64,000 bases of DNA from Pseudoxanthomonas sp. CF125 (GCF_900104085.1 NZ_FNLD01000001.1:661048-725047), one strand, 5' to 3'. Counted from the stretch's first letter, positions 45,758-56,162 are shown. Notes: generated from the sequence alone by a model not told the origin. Program-made: numbers and translations.

Positions 45758-48015
45758 CGGCCATCTCCCGGGGCGTACGGAAAATCCAGCGACTTGTAGT
45801 AATCGAGCGAATGCGCCGACGGCGCGATCCCGGGCGGCAGCGGCCGCTCCGAGAACGTCTGGAAATACGCGATGCTGGCGTCCCGCCACCATTGCGCTTC
45901 CCGCTCCTGGATGCGCAGAAACGCAGCCACCTGCGCGTAGCGCTCGGCATCCACGTAAGGCTCAAGACCATCCCAGGTACTCTGCATCGTGCCCACGTAG
46001 TCCACCCCGCGCTCATACCGGTACGCCAGTTCGTCCCACAACGGACGGCCCGAGCGGGTCTTGTAGTCCCAGGGAACGTGGTGGAACCAGAGCAGCAAAT
46101 CCTCGGGCACGCGATGCACATCGCCGAACTCGCGCGCGACCGGCGGGAAATACTGCGCGACCGCATTGCTGCCATGCGCCGAGCGATCGAAGCCGATGCC
46201 GTCCTTGCCGGCGCGGTGGTAATACACGGATGTCCAGTCGGCGCGCGGACCGCCTTCCACCCAGGGAGCGGGGCCATAATGATGGCCGCGCGCCATGAGG
46301 TGATGCAGGCCCAGCGGGGTCATGTAGTCCACTGCGGCCTGCCGCGAGCCCATCATCATCTCCACCACCGGCCCCACCAATCGCCGGTCGTTGGAGAACG
46401 TCATACGCACCCACTCTTCGGCGATCGCACGCGCCGGCAGATCCGGATTCCATGCCATGCGGCCATAGGCGTACCAGTTGGCCTGGTCGAAATGCGACCC
46501 GCTCCAGTTGCGGTCCGCGCCGATGTTGGCCACCCCGGCGATACCGGTCAGCGTATGGCCGTCCAGCGAGCCGTCGATCACCTTGGCCACGGTCGAGCCT
46601 TTGCCGCGTGCGTAGGTGTCCGACCGCAATGTTTCCTCGTATAACGGACCCAGATAGACCAGATGGGTGGCGAACCCCAGATATTCCTTGGTGATCTGGA
46701 ACTCCATCATCAACGGGGTCTTCGGCATCGCGCCGAACAGCGGATGAAAAGGTTCGCGCGGCTGGAAGTCGACCGCGCCATTCTTGACCTGCACCAGCAC
46801 GTTGCTGCGGAACTTCCCGTCCAGCGGCACGAACTCCGTGTAGGCCTGCTTGGCGCGATCATCCGGTTCTTCGTGTGAGTAGACGAAGGCGCGCCACATC
46901 ACCGTACCGCCATGCGGAGCCAGCGCATCGGCCAGCATGTTGGCGCCCTCGGCATGCGAGCGGCCGTAGTCCTGCGGACCCGGCTGTCCTTCCGAATTGG
47001 CCTTGACCAGGAAACCGCCGAAATCCGGAATGATCCGGTAGATCTCATCGGCCTTCGAACGCCACCAGCGCCGCACTGCGGGATCCAGCGGGTCGGCCGT
47101 CGTGAGCCCGCCGATCTCGATGGGCGCGCTGAAGCGGGCGCTGAGGAAGACGCGGATGCCATAAGGGCGGAACACGCGCGCCAGCGCCGCGGTCTTGTCC
47201 AGATATGCCGGGGTCAGGCTATGCGCGTCGGCGTTGACGTTGTTGAGCACGGCGCCGTTGATGCCCAGCGACGCGTTGGCGCGCGCGTATTCGGTATAGC
47301 GCGGGTCCAGGTAATCGGGCAGCTTGTGCCAGTCCCAGATCGAAGCGCCCGCATAGCCGCGCTCCACATGGCCATCCAGATTGTCCCAGTGGTTGAGCAC
47401 GCGCAGCTTCAGGCGCGGCGATTCGCGCACGTCGAGCCGCTCGAGCGACTGTCCGGTCTGCACCAGGCGCAAAAAATGGAAAGCGCCGTACAACACGCCG
47501 ATATCCTCCTGCGCCGCAATCACCGTGGCGGCATGGCCATCGATTGCGAGTGTGCGTATCAGATACCCCTCGCCGCCCAGGCCCGCCAGGTCCAGGCCAA
47601 GGCGCGCCACCAGCGGTGAAGAGGCGACCGTGCCCACGACAATGGCGCCATCGAGGGTCACTGTTTGCGACACGGACGGCGGCGCTCCCAGCAGGCCGCT
47701 CAAGCCCCGCAGCAGCTCCGCACGCGCCGCGACCTGGGTCGGCGTGCCTTGCCCAGCGATCAGTTGCGAGGCATGTTCGCGGTAGGCATCGGCTTGGCCG
47801 GCCGCGAGTCGTCCATGACGCAACCACAGTTCATGGCCGTCTTCGGCCTGCGCGGCAGATGCGCATAGCACGGTGGCCACCGCGCACAGAAACGCGGCAA
47901 TGCACGACCGGAAAGGCAGGAACAGCGCACGGCGGCGCACCGCGGCCCCCGGGTGCTCCGCACATCCCCCGGACCGATCGCGGTTCTCGCCGTGCCTATC
48001 GGTTAGCGTTACCAT
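45754..48015 (-). CDS. GH67 alpha-glucuronidase
   Basis: Inverting alpha-glucuronidase removing 4-O-methylglucuronic acid from the end of xylo-oligosaccharides, 753 residues from the ATG at 48015. The acid is in [18 protein letters not shown] and the Asp and Glu of the base pair are in [14 protein letters not shown] and [10 protein letters not shown]. The signal segment is [20 protein letters not shown], but it begins only after 35 residues. A GTG at 47940 gives a normal signal ([10 protein letters not shown]). CGGAG lies before the ATG at 48015, and the xyl box covers the first codons, so the start is unsettled. Heads the GH67-esterase-GH43-GH3 operon, divergent from xylR. Confidence 0.92.
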   Translation of the reverse strand: MVTLTDRHGENRDRSGGCAEHPGAAVRRRALFLPFRSCIAAFLCAVATVLCASAAQAEDGHELWLRHGRLAAGQADAYREHASQLIAGQGTPTQVAARAELLRGLSGLLGAPPSVSQTVTLDGAIVVGTVASSPLVARLGLDLAGLGGEGYLIRTLAIDGHAATVIAAQEDIGVLYGAFHFLRLVQTGQSLERLDVRESPRLKLRVLNHWDNLDGHVERGYAGASIWDWHKLPDYLDPRYTEYARANASLGINGAVLNNVNADAHSLTPAYLDKTAALARVFRPYGIRVFLSARFSAPIEIGGLTTADPLDPAVRRWWRSKADEIYRIIPDFGGFLVKANSEGQPGPQDYGRSHAEGANMLADALAPHGGTVMWRAFVYSHEEPDDRAKQAYTEFVPLDGKFRSNVLVQVKNGAVDFQPREPFHPLFGAMPKTPLMMEFQITKEYLGFATHLVYLGPLYEETLRSDTYARGKGSTVAKVIDGSLDGHTLTGIAGVANIGADRNWSGSHFDQANWYAYGRMAWNPDLPARAIAEEWVRMTFSNDRRLVGPVVEMMMGSRQAAVDYMTPLGLHHLMARGHHYGPAPWVEGGPRADWTSVYYHRAGKDGIGFDRSAHGSNAVAQYFPPVAREFGDVHRVPEDLLLWFHHVPWDYKTRSGRPLWDELAYRYERGVDYVGTMQSTWDGLEPYVDAERYAQVAAFLRIQEREAQWWRDASIAYFQTFSERPLPPGIAPSAHSLDYYKSLDFPYAPGDGR
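48001..48014. promoter_or_regulatory. xyl box at the GH67 start
   Basis: GGTTAGCGTTACCA, minus-strand TGGTAACGCTAACC. It differs from the 61625 box at two positions. It overlaps codons 1-5 of the longest GH67 frame and lies 98 bases before xylR, so it may also give autoregulation. Confidence 0.75.
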
Positions 48016-48111
48016 GCGGGCAGCTCCGTGCCTGTCTTGATTCGCAATTGAAGGTTTTTTTCAGGACCATCGAATGCCCGCACGCATGCAGAGACCTCCA
48101 TAACCGCCAAC

Positions 48112-49206
48112 ATGGCAAAGGTGCGAGCGTTGGAAAAACCCAAGAAATCGGTTCGACGCAAAGGACGCGCCGTCACCATCGATGAAGTGGCGGCACTGGC
48201 CGGCGTATCGCCGATGACCGTGTCGCGCGTGATCAACGGCCAGGGCAAGGTACGCGAGTCCACCCGGGAAAAAGTCATGCGCGCGGTGCGCGAGCTGGGC
48301 TATACGCCCAACCTGGCGGCCAGCTCCCTGGCGGCGGCGCAACATACGCGCATCGCGTTGATCTACACCAACCCCAGCTCGGCCTATCTGCGCGAGCTTC
48401 TGGTGGGCGCATTGAGCGGCGCCGCGCGCACGGCCGCCCAGTTGGTCATCGATACCTGGGACAACCTCAACGCCGAAGAACAGCGTAGTGCGGCACGTAC
48501 GCTGGCCAAGAGCGTGGCCGGCGTCATCCTGCCCCCGCCCTTGTGCGAATCCAAGGCGGTGATCAAAGAGTTCGTCGGCGCCGGCATTCCGGTGGTGGCG
48601 ATCGCCTCGGGTCGTTTCAGCAACGAAATCTCCTGTGTTCGCATCGATGATTTCCGCGCCAGCAAGGAGATGACCGAACACCTGATTTCCCAGGGCCATA
48701 CGCGCATCGGCTACATCAAGGGCCATCCCAACCAGACCGCCAGCGCCCACCGTTACGAAGGCTTCCGGGACGCGCTCAAGGAAGCGGGCATCGCCCACGA
48801 TCAAACGCTGGTGCAACAAGGCTATTACACGTACCGGTCGGGTCTTGAGGCGAGCGAAAAGCTGCTTGCCCACCGTCCGCCGCCCACCGCGATCTTCGCC
48901 AGCAACGACGACATGGCCGCCGCCGTGGTTTCGGTCGCCCATCGCAAAGGCATGGACGTGCCGCGCGACCTCTCGGTCGTGGGATTCGACGACACCTCGG
49001 CCGCAACCACGGTCTGGCCGGAACTCACCACCGTCCACCAGCCGATCTCCTCGATGGCCGATTCGGCCATCGACGTCCTGCTGCGCAATATCCGGCGCAA
49101 GGACCGCGGCACGCGCGTGGTGGTCGATCATGTGGCCCCGCATCAACTGGTCACGCGCGATTCGGTCGCGCCCATCGCCAAGCGCAGAGGCCAGGCGAAA
49201 AGCTGA
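48112..49206 (+). CDS. xylR: LacI-family regulator XylR
   Basis: Repressor of the xylan/xylose genes by position, 364 residues. After a basic leader (KPKKSVRRKGR) comes the helix-turn-helix at residues 22-42 (TIDEVAALAGVSPMTVSRVI), the hinge, and the sugar-binding core (IALIYTNPSSAYLRELLVG; VRIDDFRASKEMTEHLI; AIFASNDDMAAAVVS; GFDDTSAATTVWPELTTVHQP). Divergent from GH67, convergent with xylE (20 bp between stops). The four TAGCGC-type boxes in the window, at 37870, 48001, 53598 and 61625, are the expected operators. Xylose is the likely inducer. Confidence 0.9.
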   Translation: MAKVRALEKPKKSVRRKGRAVTIDEVAALAGVSPMTVSRVINGQGKVRESTREKVMRAVRELGYTPNLAASSLAAAQHTRIALIYTNPSSAYLRELLVGALSGAARTAAQLVIDTWDNLNAEEQRSAARTLAKSVAGVILPPPLCESKAVIKEFVGAGIPVVAIASGRFSNEISCVRIDDFRASKEMTEHLISQGHTRIGYIKGHPNQTASAHRYEGFRDALKEAGIAHDQTLVQQGYYTYRSGLEASEKLLAHRPPPTAIFASNDDMAAAVVSVAHRKGMDVPRDLSVVGFDDTSAATTVWPELTTVHQPISSMADSAIDVLLRNIRRKDRGTRVVVDHVAPHQLVTRDSVAPIAKRRGQAKS

Positions 49207-49226
49207 GCGAGCAACCTGCATGGCCG

Positions 49227-50657
49227 TCAACCCTGCATCTGTTCCAGCTCCCTGCCCTTGGTCTCATAGACGTACTTGAGTACGAAGAACACGGAGACGA
49301 CCGCGGCCACGGTGTAGATACCGTAGGCCCCGGCCAGACCGATGCCGGTCAGCAGGATCGGGAAAGTGACGGTGATGAGGAAGTTGGACGTCCACTGCGC
49401 CGCACCCGCCACCGCCAACCCGGAACCGCGGATCTGATTGGGGAACATCTCGCCCAGCATCACCCACATCACCGGGCCCCAGGACATATTGAAGAACACC
49501 ACGTAGACGTTGGCCGCCACCAGCGCCAGCATGCCCATCGAGTCGGACATCGCCAGTTTGCCCTGCGCATCCAGCCCCGCGCTGGCGAAGGCGAAGGTCA
49601 CCAGCGCCAGCGACACCGCCATGCCGGCCGAACCGATCCACAGCAACGGCTTGCGGCCGATCCGGTCGATCAGGATCAGCGCCAGCACGCAGGCACCGAT
49701 ACTGAGCGCGCCGGACAGCACGTTGATCAGCAGCGCGTCGTTTTCCGAGAAGCCCACCGCCTGCCACAGCACCGCGCCGTAATAGAACACCACGTTGATG
49801 CCGACCAGCTGCTGGAAGGTGGCCAGGCCGATACCGATCCAGACGATCTTGCGGACTTTGCCCGTCGCCTTGTCGACCAGATCCGACAAACGCGGACGAT
49901 GGTGGTCGGCCGACAGCGAGCCTTCGATCTCGACCTGCTTGGTTTTGGCTTCCGCCGCGCCGTACAGGCGGGTCAGCACTTTCAACGCGTCTTCCTTGCG
50001 GCCCTTGACCACCAGGTAGCGCGGGCTTTCCGGGATCAGCAACAGCAGCAACAGGAAGATCAAAGAGGGAATGGCCATCATCCAGAACATCCAGCGCCAC
50101 GCCGCAAAGCCCAGCCACAGCGTTTCGGTGGAGGCCCCTGCGGTCTTGGCCAGCAGGTAGTTGCTGAGGAAGGCGCAGAACAGGCCGCCGATGATGGCGA
50201 TCTGCTGCACCGTCGCCAGCCGTCCGCGGTAGCGGGCCGAGGCCACTTCGGCGATATAGGCCGGCGACATCACGCTGGCCGCGCCGACCGCGAAACCGCC
50301 CAATACGCGCGCGATGATGAACACCAGCGACGTGTTGGCCATGCCCGCGCCCAGCGCCGAGAGCAGGAACAGCACCGCCGAGATGATCAGCACCGCCCGC
50401 CGTCCCCAGCGGTCGGCCAGACGGCCGGCGAAGAAGGCGCCGACCGCGCAACCGAGCAGCATCGAGGCTACTTCGAAACCGGTTCCGGCCGAACTGGAGT
50501 GGAAGGTCTGCTTGAGTCCGTCGACAGTGCCGTTGATCACCCCGCTGTCGAAACCGAACAGGAAACCGCCGATGGTGGCCACGCAACTGATCAGGATGAT
50601 CAGCCGGGTGTTCTCGCCGCTGTCGGCGCTGGTGCTGCTTAGGGTGGCACTGGACAT
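49227..50657 (-). CDS. xylE: Sugar porter MFS transporter, D-xylose:H+ symporter type
   Basis: Inner-membrane MFS sugar porter of 476 residues with 12 predicted spans. Marks are GGFLFGFDSGVINGT in TM1, GRLADRWGRRAVLI after TM2, PAYIAEVASARYRGRL, the PESPRYL motif (LLLLIPESPRYLV) and the QQLVGINVVFYYG sugar-binding stretch. The ATG at 50657 follows AAGGTGA. It is last in xylB-xylA-xylE, 34 bp after xylA, so it takes up free xylose for the two enzymes. Confidence 0.92.
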   Translation of the reverse strand: MSSATLSSTSADSGENTRLIILISCVATIGGFLFGFDSGVINGTVDGLKQTFHSSSAGTGFEVASMLLGCAVGAFFAGRLADRWGRRAVLIISAVLFLLSALGAGMANTSLVFIIARVLGGFAVGAASVMSPAYIAEVASARYRGRLATVQQIAIIGGLFCAFLSNYLLAKTAGASTETLWLGFAAWRWMFWMMAIPSLIFLLLLLLIPESPRYLVVKGRKEDALKVLTRLYGAAEAKTKQVEIEGSLSADHHRPRLSDLVDKATGKVRKIVWIGIGLATFQQLVGINVVFYYGAVLWQAVGFSENDALLINVLSGALSIGACVLALILIDRIGRKPLLWIGSAGMAVSLALVTFAFASAGLDAQGKLAMSDSMGMLALVAANVYVVFFNMSWGPVMWVMLGEMFPNQIRGSGLAVAGAAQWTSNFLITVTFPILLTGIGLAGAYGIYTVAAVVSVFFVLKYVYETKGRELEQMQG

Positions 50658-50691
50658 GGGTTCACCTTGTAGAGGGCGGCGGCGGCTCGGA

Positions 50692-52038
50692 TCAGGCGCG
50701 TAGCAAATACTGGTTAAGCAGGTTTTCGTAAGCTTCCTGCCGACCGCTGCGTTGCTGCGGCTCACCGGCCTTCGAAGCCTGCGCGACCAGATCGGCCAGC
50801 GTGCGCTGTCCGTCCTCGAACGCCTTGCCTTCGCCGCTGTCGAAGCTGGAATAGCGCTCGGCGCGCCACTGCTCCCACGGCGAATCGGTCAGCAGCGCAT
50901 GCGCCACTTCCAGGCCGCGCGCAAAGCTGTCCATGCCGCCGATATGGGCGAGGAAAAGGTCTTCACGGTCGGTCGATTCGCGCCGCACCTTGGCGTCGAA
51001 ATTCAGTCCGCCAGGTTGCAGGCCGCCCTGGCGCAACACCACCTGCATGGCGCCTACCGTGTCGTAGAGATCGCTGGGGAACTGATCGGTGTCCCAGCCG
51101 TTCTGCGCGTTGCCGCGGTTGGCGTCGATGCTGCCCAGCATGCCCGCGTCGGAAGCCACCTGCAGATCGTGTTCGAAGGTGTGTCCGGACAGCGTCGCGT
51201 GGTTGGCTTCGATATTGAGCTTGAAGTCTTTTTCCAGGCCATGCTGGCGCAGGAAACCGACCACCGTGGCGCTGTCGAAGTCGTACTGGTGCTTCATCGG
51301 CTCCATCGGCTTGGGCTCGATCAGGAAGTTGCCGGTGAAGCCGATGCTGCGGCCGTAATCGCGCGCCATGGTCAGGAAACGCCCCATGTGCGCCAGCTCG
51401 CGTTTCATATCGGTGTTGACCAGGCTGGCATAGCCCTCGCGGCCGCCCCAGAACACATAGTTCGCGCCGCCCAGCTCCACGGTGGCGTCCAGCGCGGTTT
51501 TCACCTGTGCCGCAGCGCGCGCGACCACATTGAAATCCGGATTGGTCGAAGCGCCGTTCATGTAGCGCGGATGGCTGAACAGGTTCGCCGTTCCCCACAA
51601 CAGCTTCATGCCAGTGGCGTTCTGGCGCTCCTTGGCGATGGCCACCATGTGGCGGACGTTCTTCTCGTACTGGCCGACATCGTCGTTGTCAGGGGCCAGG
51701 TCGATGTCGTGGAAGCACCAATACGGCACGCCCAGTTTGGTGAAGAATTCGAATGCCGCATCGGCCTTGGCTTCGGCCTTCTGCAATGCGCTGCCGGTGC
51801 CTGCATCCCATGGATAGGCGCGGGTGCCGGGGCCGAAAGGATCGTGGCCGGCATTGCAGAAGCTGTGCCAATAGCACACCGCAAAACGCAGGTGCTCGGC
51901 CATGGTCTTGTCGCCGACACGCTTGTCGGCGTCGTACACCTTGAACGCCAGTGGGTTATCCGAATCGCGGCCTTCGAACGGGATGCGGCCGATGCCCGGG
52001 AAGAATTCTTTTTCGCCGACGAAATATTGACTGCTCAT
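50692..52038 (-). CDS. xylA: D-xylose isomerase
   Basis: Cytoplasmic metal-dependent isomerase of D-xylose to D-xylulose, 448 residues (class II length). Active-site pieces are visible: His in [11 protein letters not shown], Lys in [16 protein letters not shown], the metal ligands in [17 protein letters not shown], and [38 protein letters not shown] and [10 protein letters not shown] are conserved. It lies 40 bp after xylB and 34 bp before xylE. Confidence 0.97.
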   Translation of the reverse strand: MSSQYFVGEKEFFPGIGRIPFEGRDSDNPLAFKVYDADKRVGDKTMAEHLRFAVCYWHSFCNAGHDPFGPGTRAYPWDAGTGSALQKAEAKADAAFEFFTKLGVPYWCFHDIDLAPDNDDVGQYEKNVRHMVAIAKERQNATGMKLLWGTANLFSHPRYMNGASTNPDFNVVARAAAQVKTALDATVELGGANYVFWGGREGYASLVNTDMKRELAHMGRFLTMARDYGRSIGFTGNFLIEPKPMEPMKHQYDFDSATVVGFLRQHGLEKDFKLNIEANHATLSGHTFEHDLQVASDAGMLGSIDANRGNAQNGWDTDQFPSDLYDTVGAMQVVLRQGGLQPGGLNFDAKVRRESTDREDLFLAHIGGMDSFARGLEVAHALLTDSPWEQWRAERYSSFDSGEGKAFEDGQRTLADLVAQASKAGEPQQRSGRQEAYENLLNQYLLRA

Positions 52039-52078
52039 GAGGGGGTCCTACGGTTTTGTATCGGGTTGGAAAGGCTTG

Positions 52079-53572
52079 TCACGCGGCGTAGAGGCGCTGC
52101 GCGGCGGCGAGATGGTCCAGGAAGCGGCGGTACGGCTCACGGTAGGCGGCCACCTGTCCGGCATCGGGCGTGCAGGTCAACGCGTCGTCGCTGATCGCGT
52201 GCGCGCCGACCAGCTCGGGCAGAGGAATCCTGTCCCCCTGCGCTTGCGAGAGCGACCACAAGGCCTGCAGCGCAGCGCCGAATGCCGCGCCCTCGGCTTC
52301 GCGTGGGACTTCCACGGTCAAGCCGAACACATCGGCGACCATCTGCCGCCAGGCTGCGCTCGCGGCGCCTCCGCCGGTCAGAACGATGCGGTCGAACGAC
52401 ATTCCCGCCGCAAGGAAGGCGTCGTATCCGTATTTCAGCGTGAACATAGCTCCTTCCATCGCAGCGCGGTAGAAGTGGGCCGGACTTGCGTTGTGCGGAC
52501 TGAGACCGGTCAGCACGCCCTTGCCCAGCGGCAGATCGGGCGTACGTTCGCCGTTCAAGAACGGCAGCAGAGTAAGACCGTCGGCACCAGCAGGCGTAGC
52601 CGCGATATGCGCATCGCCCGCACGCGTGCTGAAACCGAACAGCTTGGCGATGGTCTCGGTGGCCACCGTGCAGTTCATCGTACAGATCAGCGGCAGCCAT
52701 CCTCCGGTGGAGGAACAGAACGCCGCCCAACCACCCGCCGGGTCGATCACCGGGGTGTCCGAATACGCGAACAGCGTGCCCGAGGTCCCCAGGCTCATCG
52801 CCAGCCTGCCGGGCACTACGCAACCGGTGCCGATGGCCGCCATCATGTTGTCGCCGCCGCCTACCGCGACCAGCGCGCCCGGCGACAGGCCCAGTTCTTC
52901 GGCACGGTCGGCGCGCAGGCGGAACACGCTGTCGGCGCCAACCAGCGGCGGCAGGCACTCGGTGAGATCGCGTTGCGGATCGATGGCTTTCAACATCGCG
53001 GGCGACCATTGCCGCGTGCGCACATCCAGCCAACCAGTGCCCGAAGCGTCGCCGTGTTCGCAAAAGGCTTCGCCGGTAAGCCAGAAATTCAGATAGTCGT
53101 GCGGCAGCAGGATCCTGGCCAAGCGACGATAGACCTCGGGCCGGTGTTTGCGCGTCCACGGCAATTTCGAGGCCGTGTAGCCGGCCAGGATCGGATTGCC
53201 GGCGATGGCGATGCTGCGTTCTGCCCCACCCACCGCGTCCATGATTTCGACGCATTCAGCGCTGCTGCTGGTGTCGCACCACAGCTTGGCGGGGGCCAGC
53301 ACTTCACCGTCGGCGCCGACGGGCACGAAGCCATGTTGCTGTCCGGAAACCGCAAGCGCCTGGATGTTGCTGCGAAGGCCCGGATCGATGTTTGCGAAGC
53401 ATGCGCGTACGGCTTTGACCCACTCGCCGGGATGTTGTTCGCGGCTGCCGTCGTCGCCGCTGATGAGCTCCAGCGGCGCGCTTGCGGCCGCTACTACGCG
53501 ACGCGCCTGATCGTCGTAGACGACGACTTTCACGCTCTGCGTTCCCGCGTCGATTCCGGCGGTAAAAGTCAC
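52079..53572 (-). CDS. xylB: Xylulokinase
   Basis: FGGY-family kinase phosphorylating D-xylulose to xylulose 5-phosphate for the pentose phosphate pathway. It has 497 residues. The start is GTG at 53572 with AGAGGG about 8 bases upstream. GIDAGTQSVKVVVYD is the phosphate-1 motif; AVSGQQHGFVPVG, GGGDNMMAAIGTG and VLTGGGAASAAWRQMVAD follow in order. First gene of xylB-xylA-xylE. A xyl box begins 26 bases before the start. Confidence 0.96.
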   Translation of the reverse strand: MTFTAGIDAGTQSVKVVVYDDQARRVVAAASAPLELISGDDGSREQHPGEWVKAVRACFANIDPGLRSNIQALAVSGQQHGFVPVGADGEVLAPAKLWCDTSSSAECVEIMDAVGGAERSIAIAGNPILAGYTASKLPWTRKHRPEVYRRLARILLPHDYLNFWLTGEAFCEHGDASGTGWLDVRTRQWSPAMLKAIDPQRDLTECLPPLVGADSVFRLRADRAEELGLSPGALVAVGGGDNMMAAIGTGCVVPGRLAMSLGTSGTLFAYSDTPVIDPAGGWAAFCSSTGGWLPLICTMNCTVATETIAKLFGFSTRAGDAHIAATPAGADGLTLLPFLNGERTPDLPLGKGVLTGLSPHNASPAHFYRAAMEGAMFTLKYGYDAFLAAGMSFDRIVLTGGGAASAAWRQMVADVFGLTVEVPREAEGAAFGAALQALWSLSQAQGDRIPLPELVGAHAISDDALTCTPDAGQVAAYREPYRRFLDHLAAAQRLYAA

Positions 53573-53597
53573 TGCAGCAACCCTCTATCGGAAAAAA

Positions 53598-53611
53598 AGT
53601 TAGCGCTACCA
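53598..53611. promoter_or_regulatory. xyl box upstream of xylBAE
   Basis: AGTTAGCGCTACCA, on the minus strand TGGTAGCGCTAACT, differing from the 61625 box only at the last base. Located 26 bases before the xylB start, where bound XylR would block transcription. Confidence 0.85.
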
Positions 53612-53858
53612 TTCTGGTGGCAAAAAAAAGAGCAGCTGCTTGAAAGACTCGATTTCACTTCCCGTCCCGATCCGTGCCCCTGACGTTTCGCACTTTAACT
53701 ATCGCTTCAAGAAAAAGCCTGCTGCAACGCAGAATACGTTTAAAATCAATGTGTTATTTATCAACAAACACATGATCTCTTTGCAACGCCAATCGACGGA
53801 TTTTCGTTTCTGCGCCGTTTCAGCCTGGCTATGAAGACACCTGTTCCTGCTGAAACCA

Positions 53859-54554
53859 TCAGGGAACCACATCGATGAAGGTATTGATCGATAGCCGCCC
53901 CGTCACCGGATCGGCGGGCGGAACCCGCGCATCGTCGATGCTGCCGGAGTGCAACGAATTTCTCCGATAGACCACCATCCGGTTGAACACGCCTTCCACC
54001 TTGGCGACCCGCTCGAACAGCGCCGTGTCTTCATCGATGTAACCGTCCGCGACATCGCTGCCACGGCTCTCCTGTTCCAGGCAACTGAAGTACTCCTTCC
54101 GCCGTTGCTCGTCGATGCGTTCGAAACCGGTGCGGCGATGACGATAGAAGGCCGTTCCGCCCCAATCTGCGTGGAACAGGTAATGCACGGTCGCCAGTCC
54201 GTCGCTGCGAAGCGAGTCGATATGCGGTATGCGCTGCAGGAACAACAGCTTTTCCGCAGGCAGGGTCACCAGCGAAAAGTGACACATCGGGAACACGAAC
54301 CGGCCGGGCTCCAAGCCGAAGCACTCCTTCAACAACGGGTTCAGGGTCGTCTCGAGGAAACGCTGGTACGACAGCGGCGCCTGGGCGCGGATGCCGGGGA
54401 ACATCGAGGTTTGCCCGACGAAGTGGCTGCGCGCGGCTTTTCGCACCAGCCGGTCGGGATCGGAAACGAGATTGTCGATGACCAGCAGCGGAGCGCCCTC
54501 CGTTCCGATCGAAAGCTTGCGGACCTGGATGCAGGGGTGGTGGTTCAGAAGCAT
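53859..54554 (-). CDS. DUF6445-like protein, predicted 2-oxoglutarate/Fe(II) oxygenase fold
   Basis: 231 residues, no signal. It resembles the small protein family that accompanies tryptophan-halogenase genes beside TBDRs (DUF6445, from memory). A full iron/2-oxoglutarate pattern can be read: His111-x-Asp113 in QRIPHIDSLRSDG, distal His202 in NSLHSGS, and Arg220 in TGRLSINTF, 18 residues later. YLFHADWGGTAFYRHR lies between, as in prolyl-hydroxylase-type folds. This suggests an oxygenase, but it is my inference. Last gene of the operon, 28 bp after the halogenase. Confidence 0.72.
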   Translation of the reverse strand: MLLNHHPCIQVRKLSIGTEGAPLLVIDNLVSDPDRLVRKAARSHFVGQTSMFPGIRAQAPLSYQRFLETTLNPLLKECFGLEPGRFVFPMCHFSLVTLPAEKLLFLQRIPHIDSLRSDGLATVHYLFHADWGGTAFYRHRRTGFERIDEQRRKEYFSCLEQESRGSDVADGYIDEDTALFERVAKVEGVFNRMVVYRRNSLHSGSIDDARVPPADPVTGRLSINTFIDVVP

Positions 54555-54582
54555 GCGTATTCCTCGCCGGTCCCACGCATGG

Positions 54583-56112
54583 CTACGTAGTCGCGGGTGA
54601 CGGCCTGGCTCCCCACACTTCGGGCGCGGCCTTGCAATAGCGCTCTATGAATTCCTGCTGCGACGGCATCTGCGCGACGGTCCGGTCGATCGGTTGTCTG
54701 ATCGAATCCAATAACTTGCGCATGTCCTGGTCGGGCAGCGCGCGCGCCAGCGGGTGATGCTGTTCCGGCTCGATGCCCTGCCCCAACAGCACGTGCGTCC
54801 ACGAATCCACCCGGAACAGTTCGTCGGCGCCCTGCCATGCGTGCGCACGCTCGCGCCACGCGCGCAGGCGCATCGCCAGCGATTCCGGCAATTCCATCTC
54901 GCGGCATTCTTTCCACATCGGCTCGTCGCGCTGATTGGCGTGGTAGTGCAGGATGATGAAGTCGCGCACGTGTTCCATTTCGGCGCGGCTGACGTCGTTG
55001 TAGATGTCGACCAGCGAGGGCGCGATTCCATCGAACGGGAACAGTTGGATCAGGCGCACCACGGCGCTGATGGCCAGGTGGATGCTGGTCGATTCCAGCG
55101 GCTCGATGAAGCCGCTGGCCAGGCCCAGCGACACCACGTTCTTGTTCCACGCCTTCAACCTGCGGCCGGTGCGGAACGGTACCAGCCACGGATCCTTGAT
55201 GGGCTTGGCGCCGACGTCCTGCAACAGCTTTGCCCGTGCTTCGTCGTCGGACATGTGGCGGCTGGAGAAGACCAGCCCGCAGCCGACGCGGTGCTGCAGC
55301 GGGATATGCCAACGCCAACCGGCTTCGTGGGCGATGGCGCGGGTGTAGGGCACGGGCGGGCCGACCGATTCGGTCTGCACCGCCACGGCGCGGTCGCTGG
55401 GCAGCCACTGGTTCCAGTCCTCATAACCGGTGTGCAGGGCCTGCTCGATCAGCAGGCCGCGGAAGCCCGTGCAGTCGATGAACAAGTCGCCCTCGACGAC
55501 CTGCCCGTCTTCCAGCACCAGCGCTTCGACGAAGCCACTATCCGCGTGCTGCCTGACTTCGTGGATCTTGCCCTCGATGCGCTTCAATCCGTAGCCCTCC
55601 GCAATGCGGCGCAGGAAGCGCGCATACAGGCTGGCGTCGAAATGGTAGGCGTAGTTGACCTGCGGCTGTTGCGGCAACGCGAACCGGTCGTCGCGCGAAG
55701 CGACGGTTTCCAGGCAGAAATCGCCCAGTTCCGATTGCATGCCACGGCGCAGGCTGTCGAGCCAGAAATGATGGAAGGGACAGACCAGCGTGCCCTGCCC
55801 TGTGGTTCCGAAAGGATGGATGTACCGCTCACCGGGCCGGCGCCAGTTCTCGAACGAGATCGAAAGCTTGAAAGTGCCGGCGACGGCGCGCAGGAATTCC
55901 TGTTCGTCGATCTGCAGGAAACGGTGGAAGGTGCGGATCGGCGGCACCGTCGATTCGCCGACGCCGACAGTGCCGATCTGTTCGGACTCAACCAGAGTGA
56001 TGTCCAGCCTGTCACGGAACTGGTGCGACAGCGCGCAGGCGGCAAGCCAACCCGCGGTGCCGCCGCCGGCGATCACCACCTTGCGTATCTGCCCTTTATC
56101 CGATCTGTCCAA
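54583..56112 (-). CDS. Flavin-dependent tryptophan halogenase family protein
   Basis: 509 residues, a full-length FADH2-dependent halogenase by motif. The flavin site is VVIAGGGTAGWLAA (13-26) and the conserved Lys in GTFKLSISFENW is residue 82. The WxWxIP motif that separates halogenases from monooxygenases is at 266-271 (GWRWHIPL). The glutamate of EPLESTSIH is residue 340. All catalytic residues are therefore present. The substrate of this TBDR-linked clade is not known; free tryptophan is doubtful. It lies 50 bp after the cupin gene and 28 bp before the DUF6445-like gene. Confidence 0.9.
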   Translation of the reverse strand: MDRSDKGQIRKVVIAGGGTAGWLAACALSHQFRDRLDITLVESEQIGTVGVGESTVPPIRTFHRFLQIDEQEFLRAVAGTFKLSISFENWRRPGERYIHPFGTTGQGTLVCPFHHFWLDSLRRGMQSELGDFCLETVASRDDRFALPQQPQVNYAYHFDASLYARFLRRIAEGYGLKRIEGKIHEVRQHADSGFVEALVLEDGQVVEGDLFIDCTGFRGLLIEQALHTGYEDWNQWLPSDRAVAVQTESVGPPVPYTRAIAHEAGWRWHIPLQHRVGCGLVFSSRHMSDDEARAKLLQDVGAKPIKDPWLVPFRTGRRLKAWNKNVVSLGLASGFIEPLESTSIHLAISAVVRLIQLFPFDGIAPSLVDIYNDVSRAEMEHVRDFIILHYHANQRDEPMWKECREMELPESLAMRLRAWRERAHAWQGADELFRVDSWTHVLLGQGIEPEQHHPLARALPDQDMRKLLDSIRQPIDRTVAQMPSQQEFIERYCKAAPEVWGARPSPATT

Positions 56113-56162
56113 TTCACTCTCCCTTTTTTTTCAACGGATGCGGCACGAGGACCGTTCGCACC

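Noticed and set aside
53749-53773. 7-bp inverted repeat ATGTGTT / AACACAT after the DUF6445-like gene
   Set aside because: Weak AT stem with an 11-base loop and no T-run; not enough to call a terminator.
53640-53834. Short plus-strand frame upstream of xylB
   Set aside because: TTG start, no ribosome site, in AT-rich intergenic DNA; chance frame.
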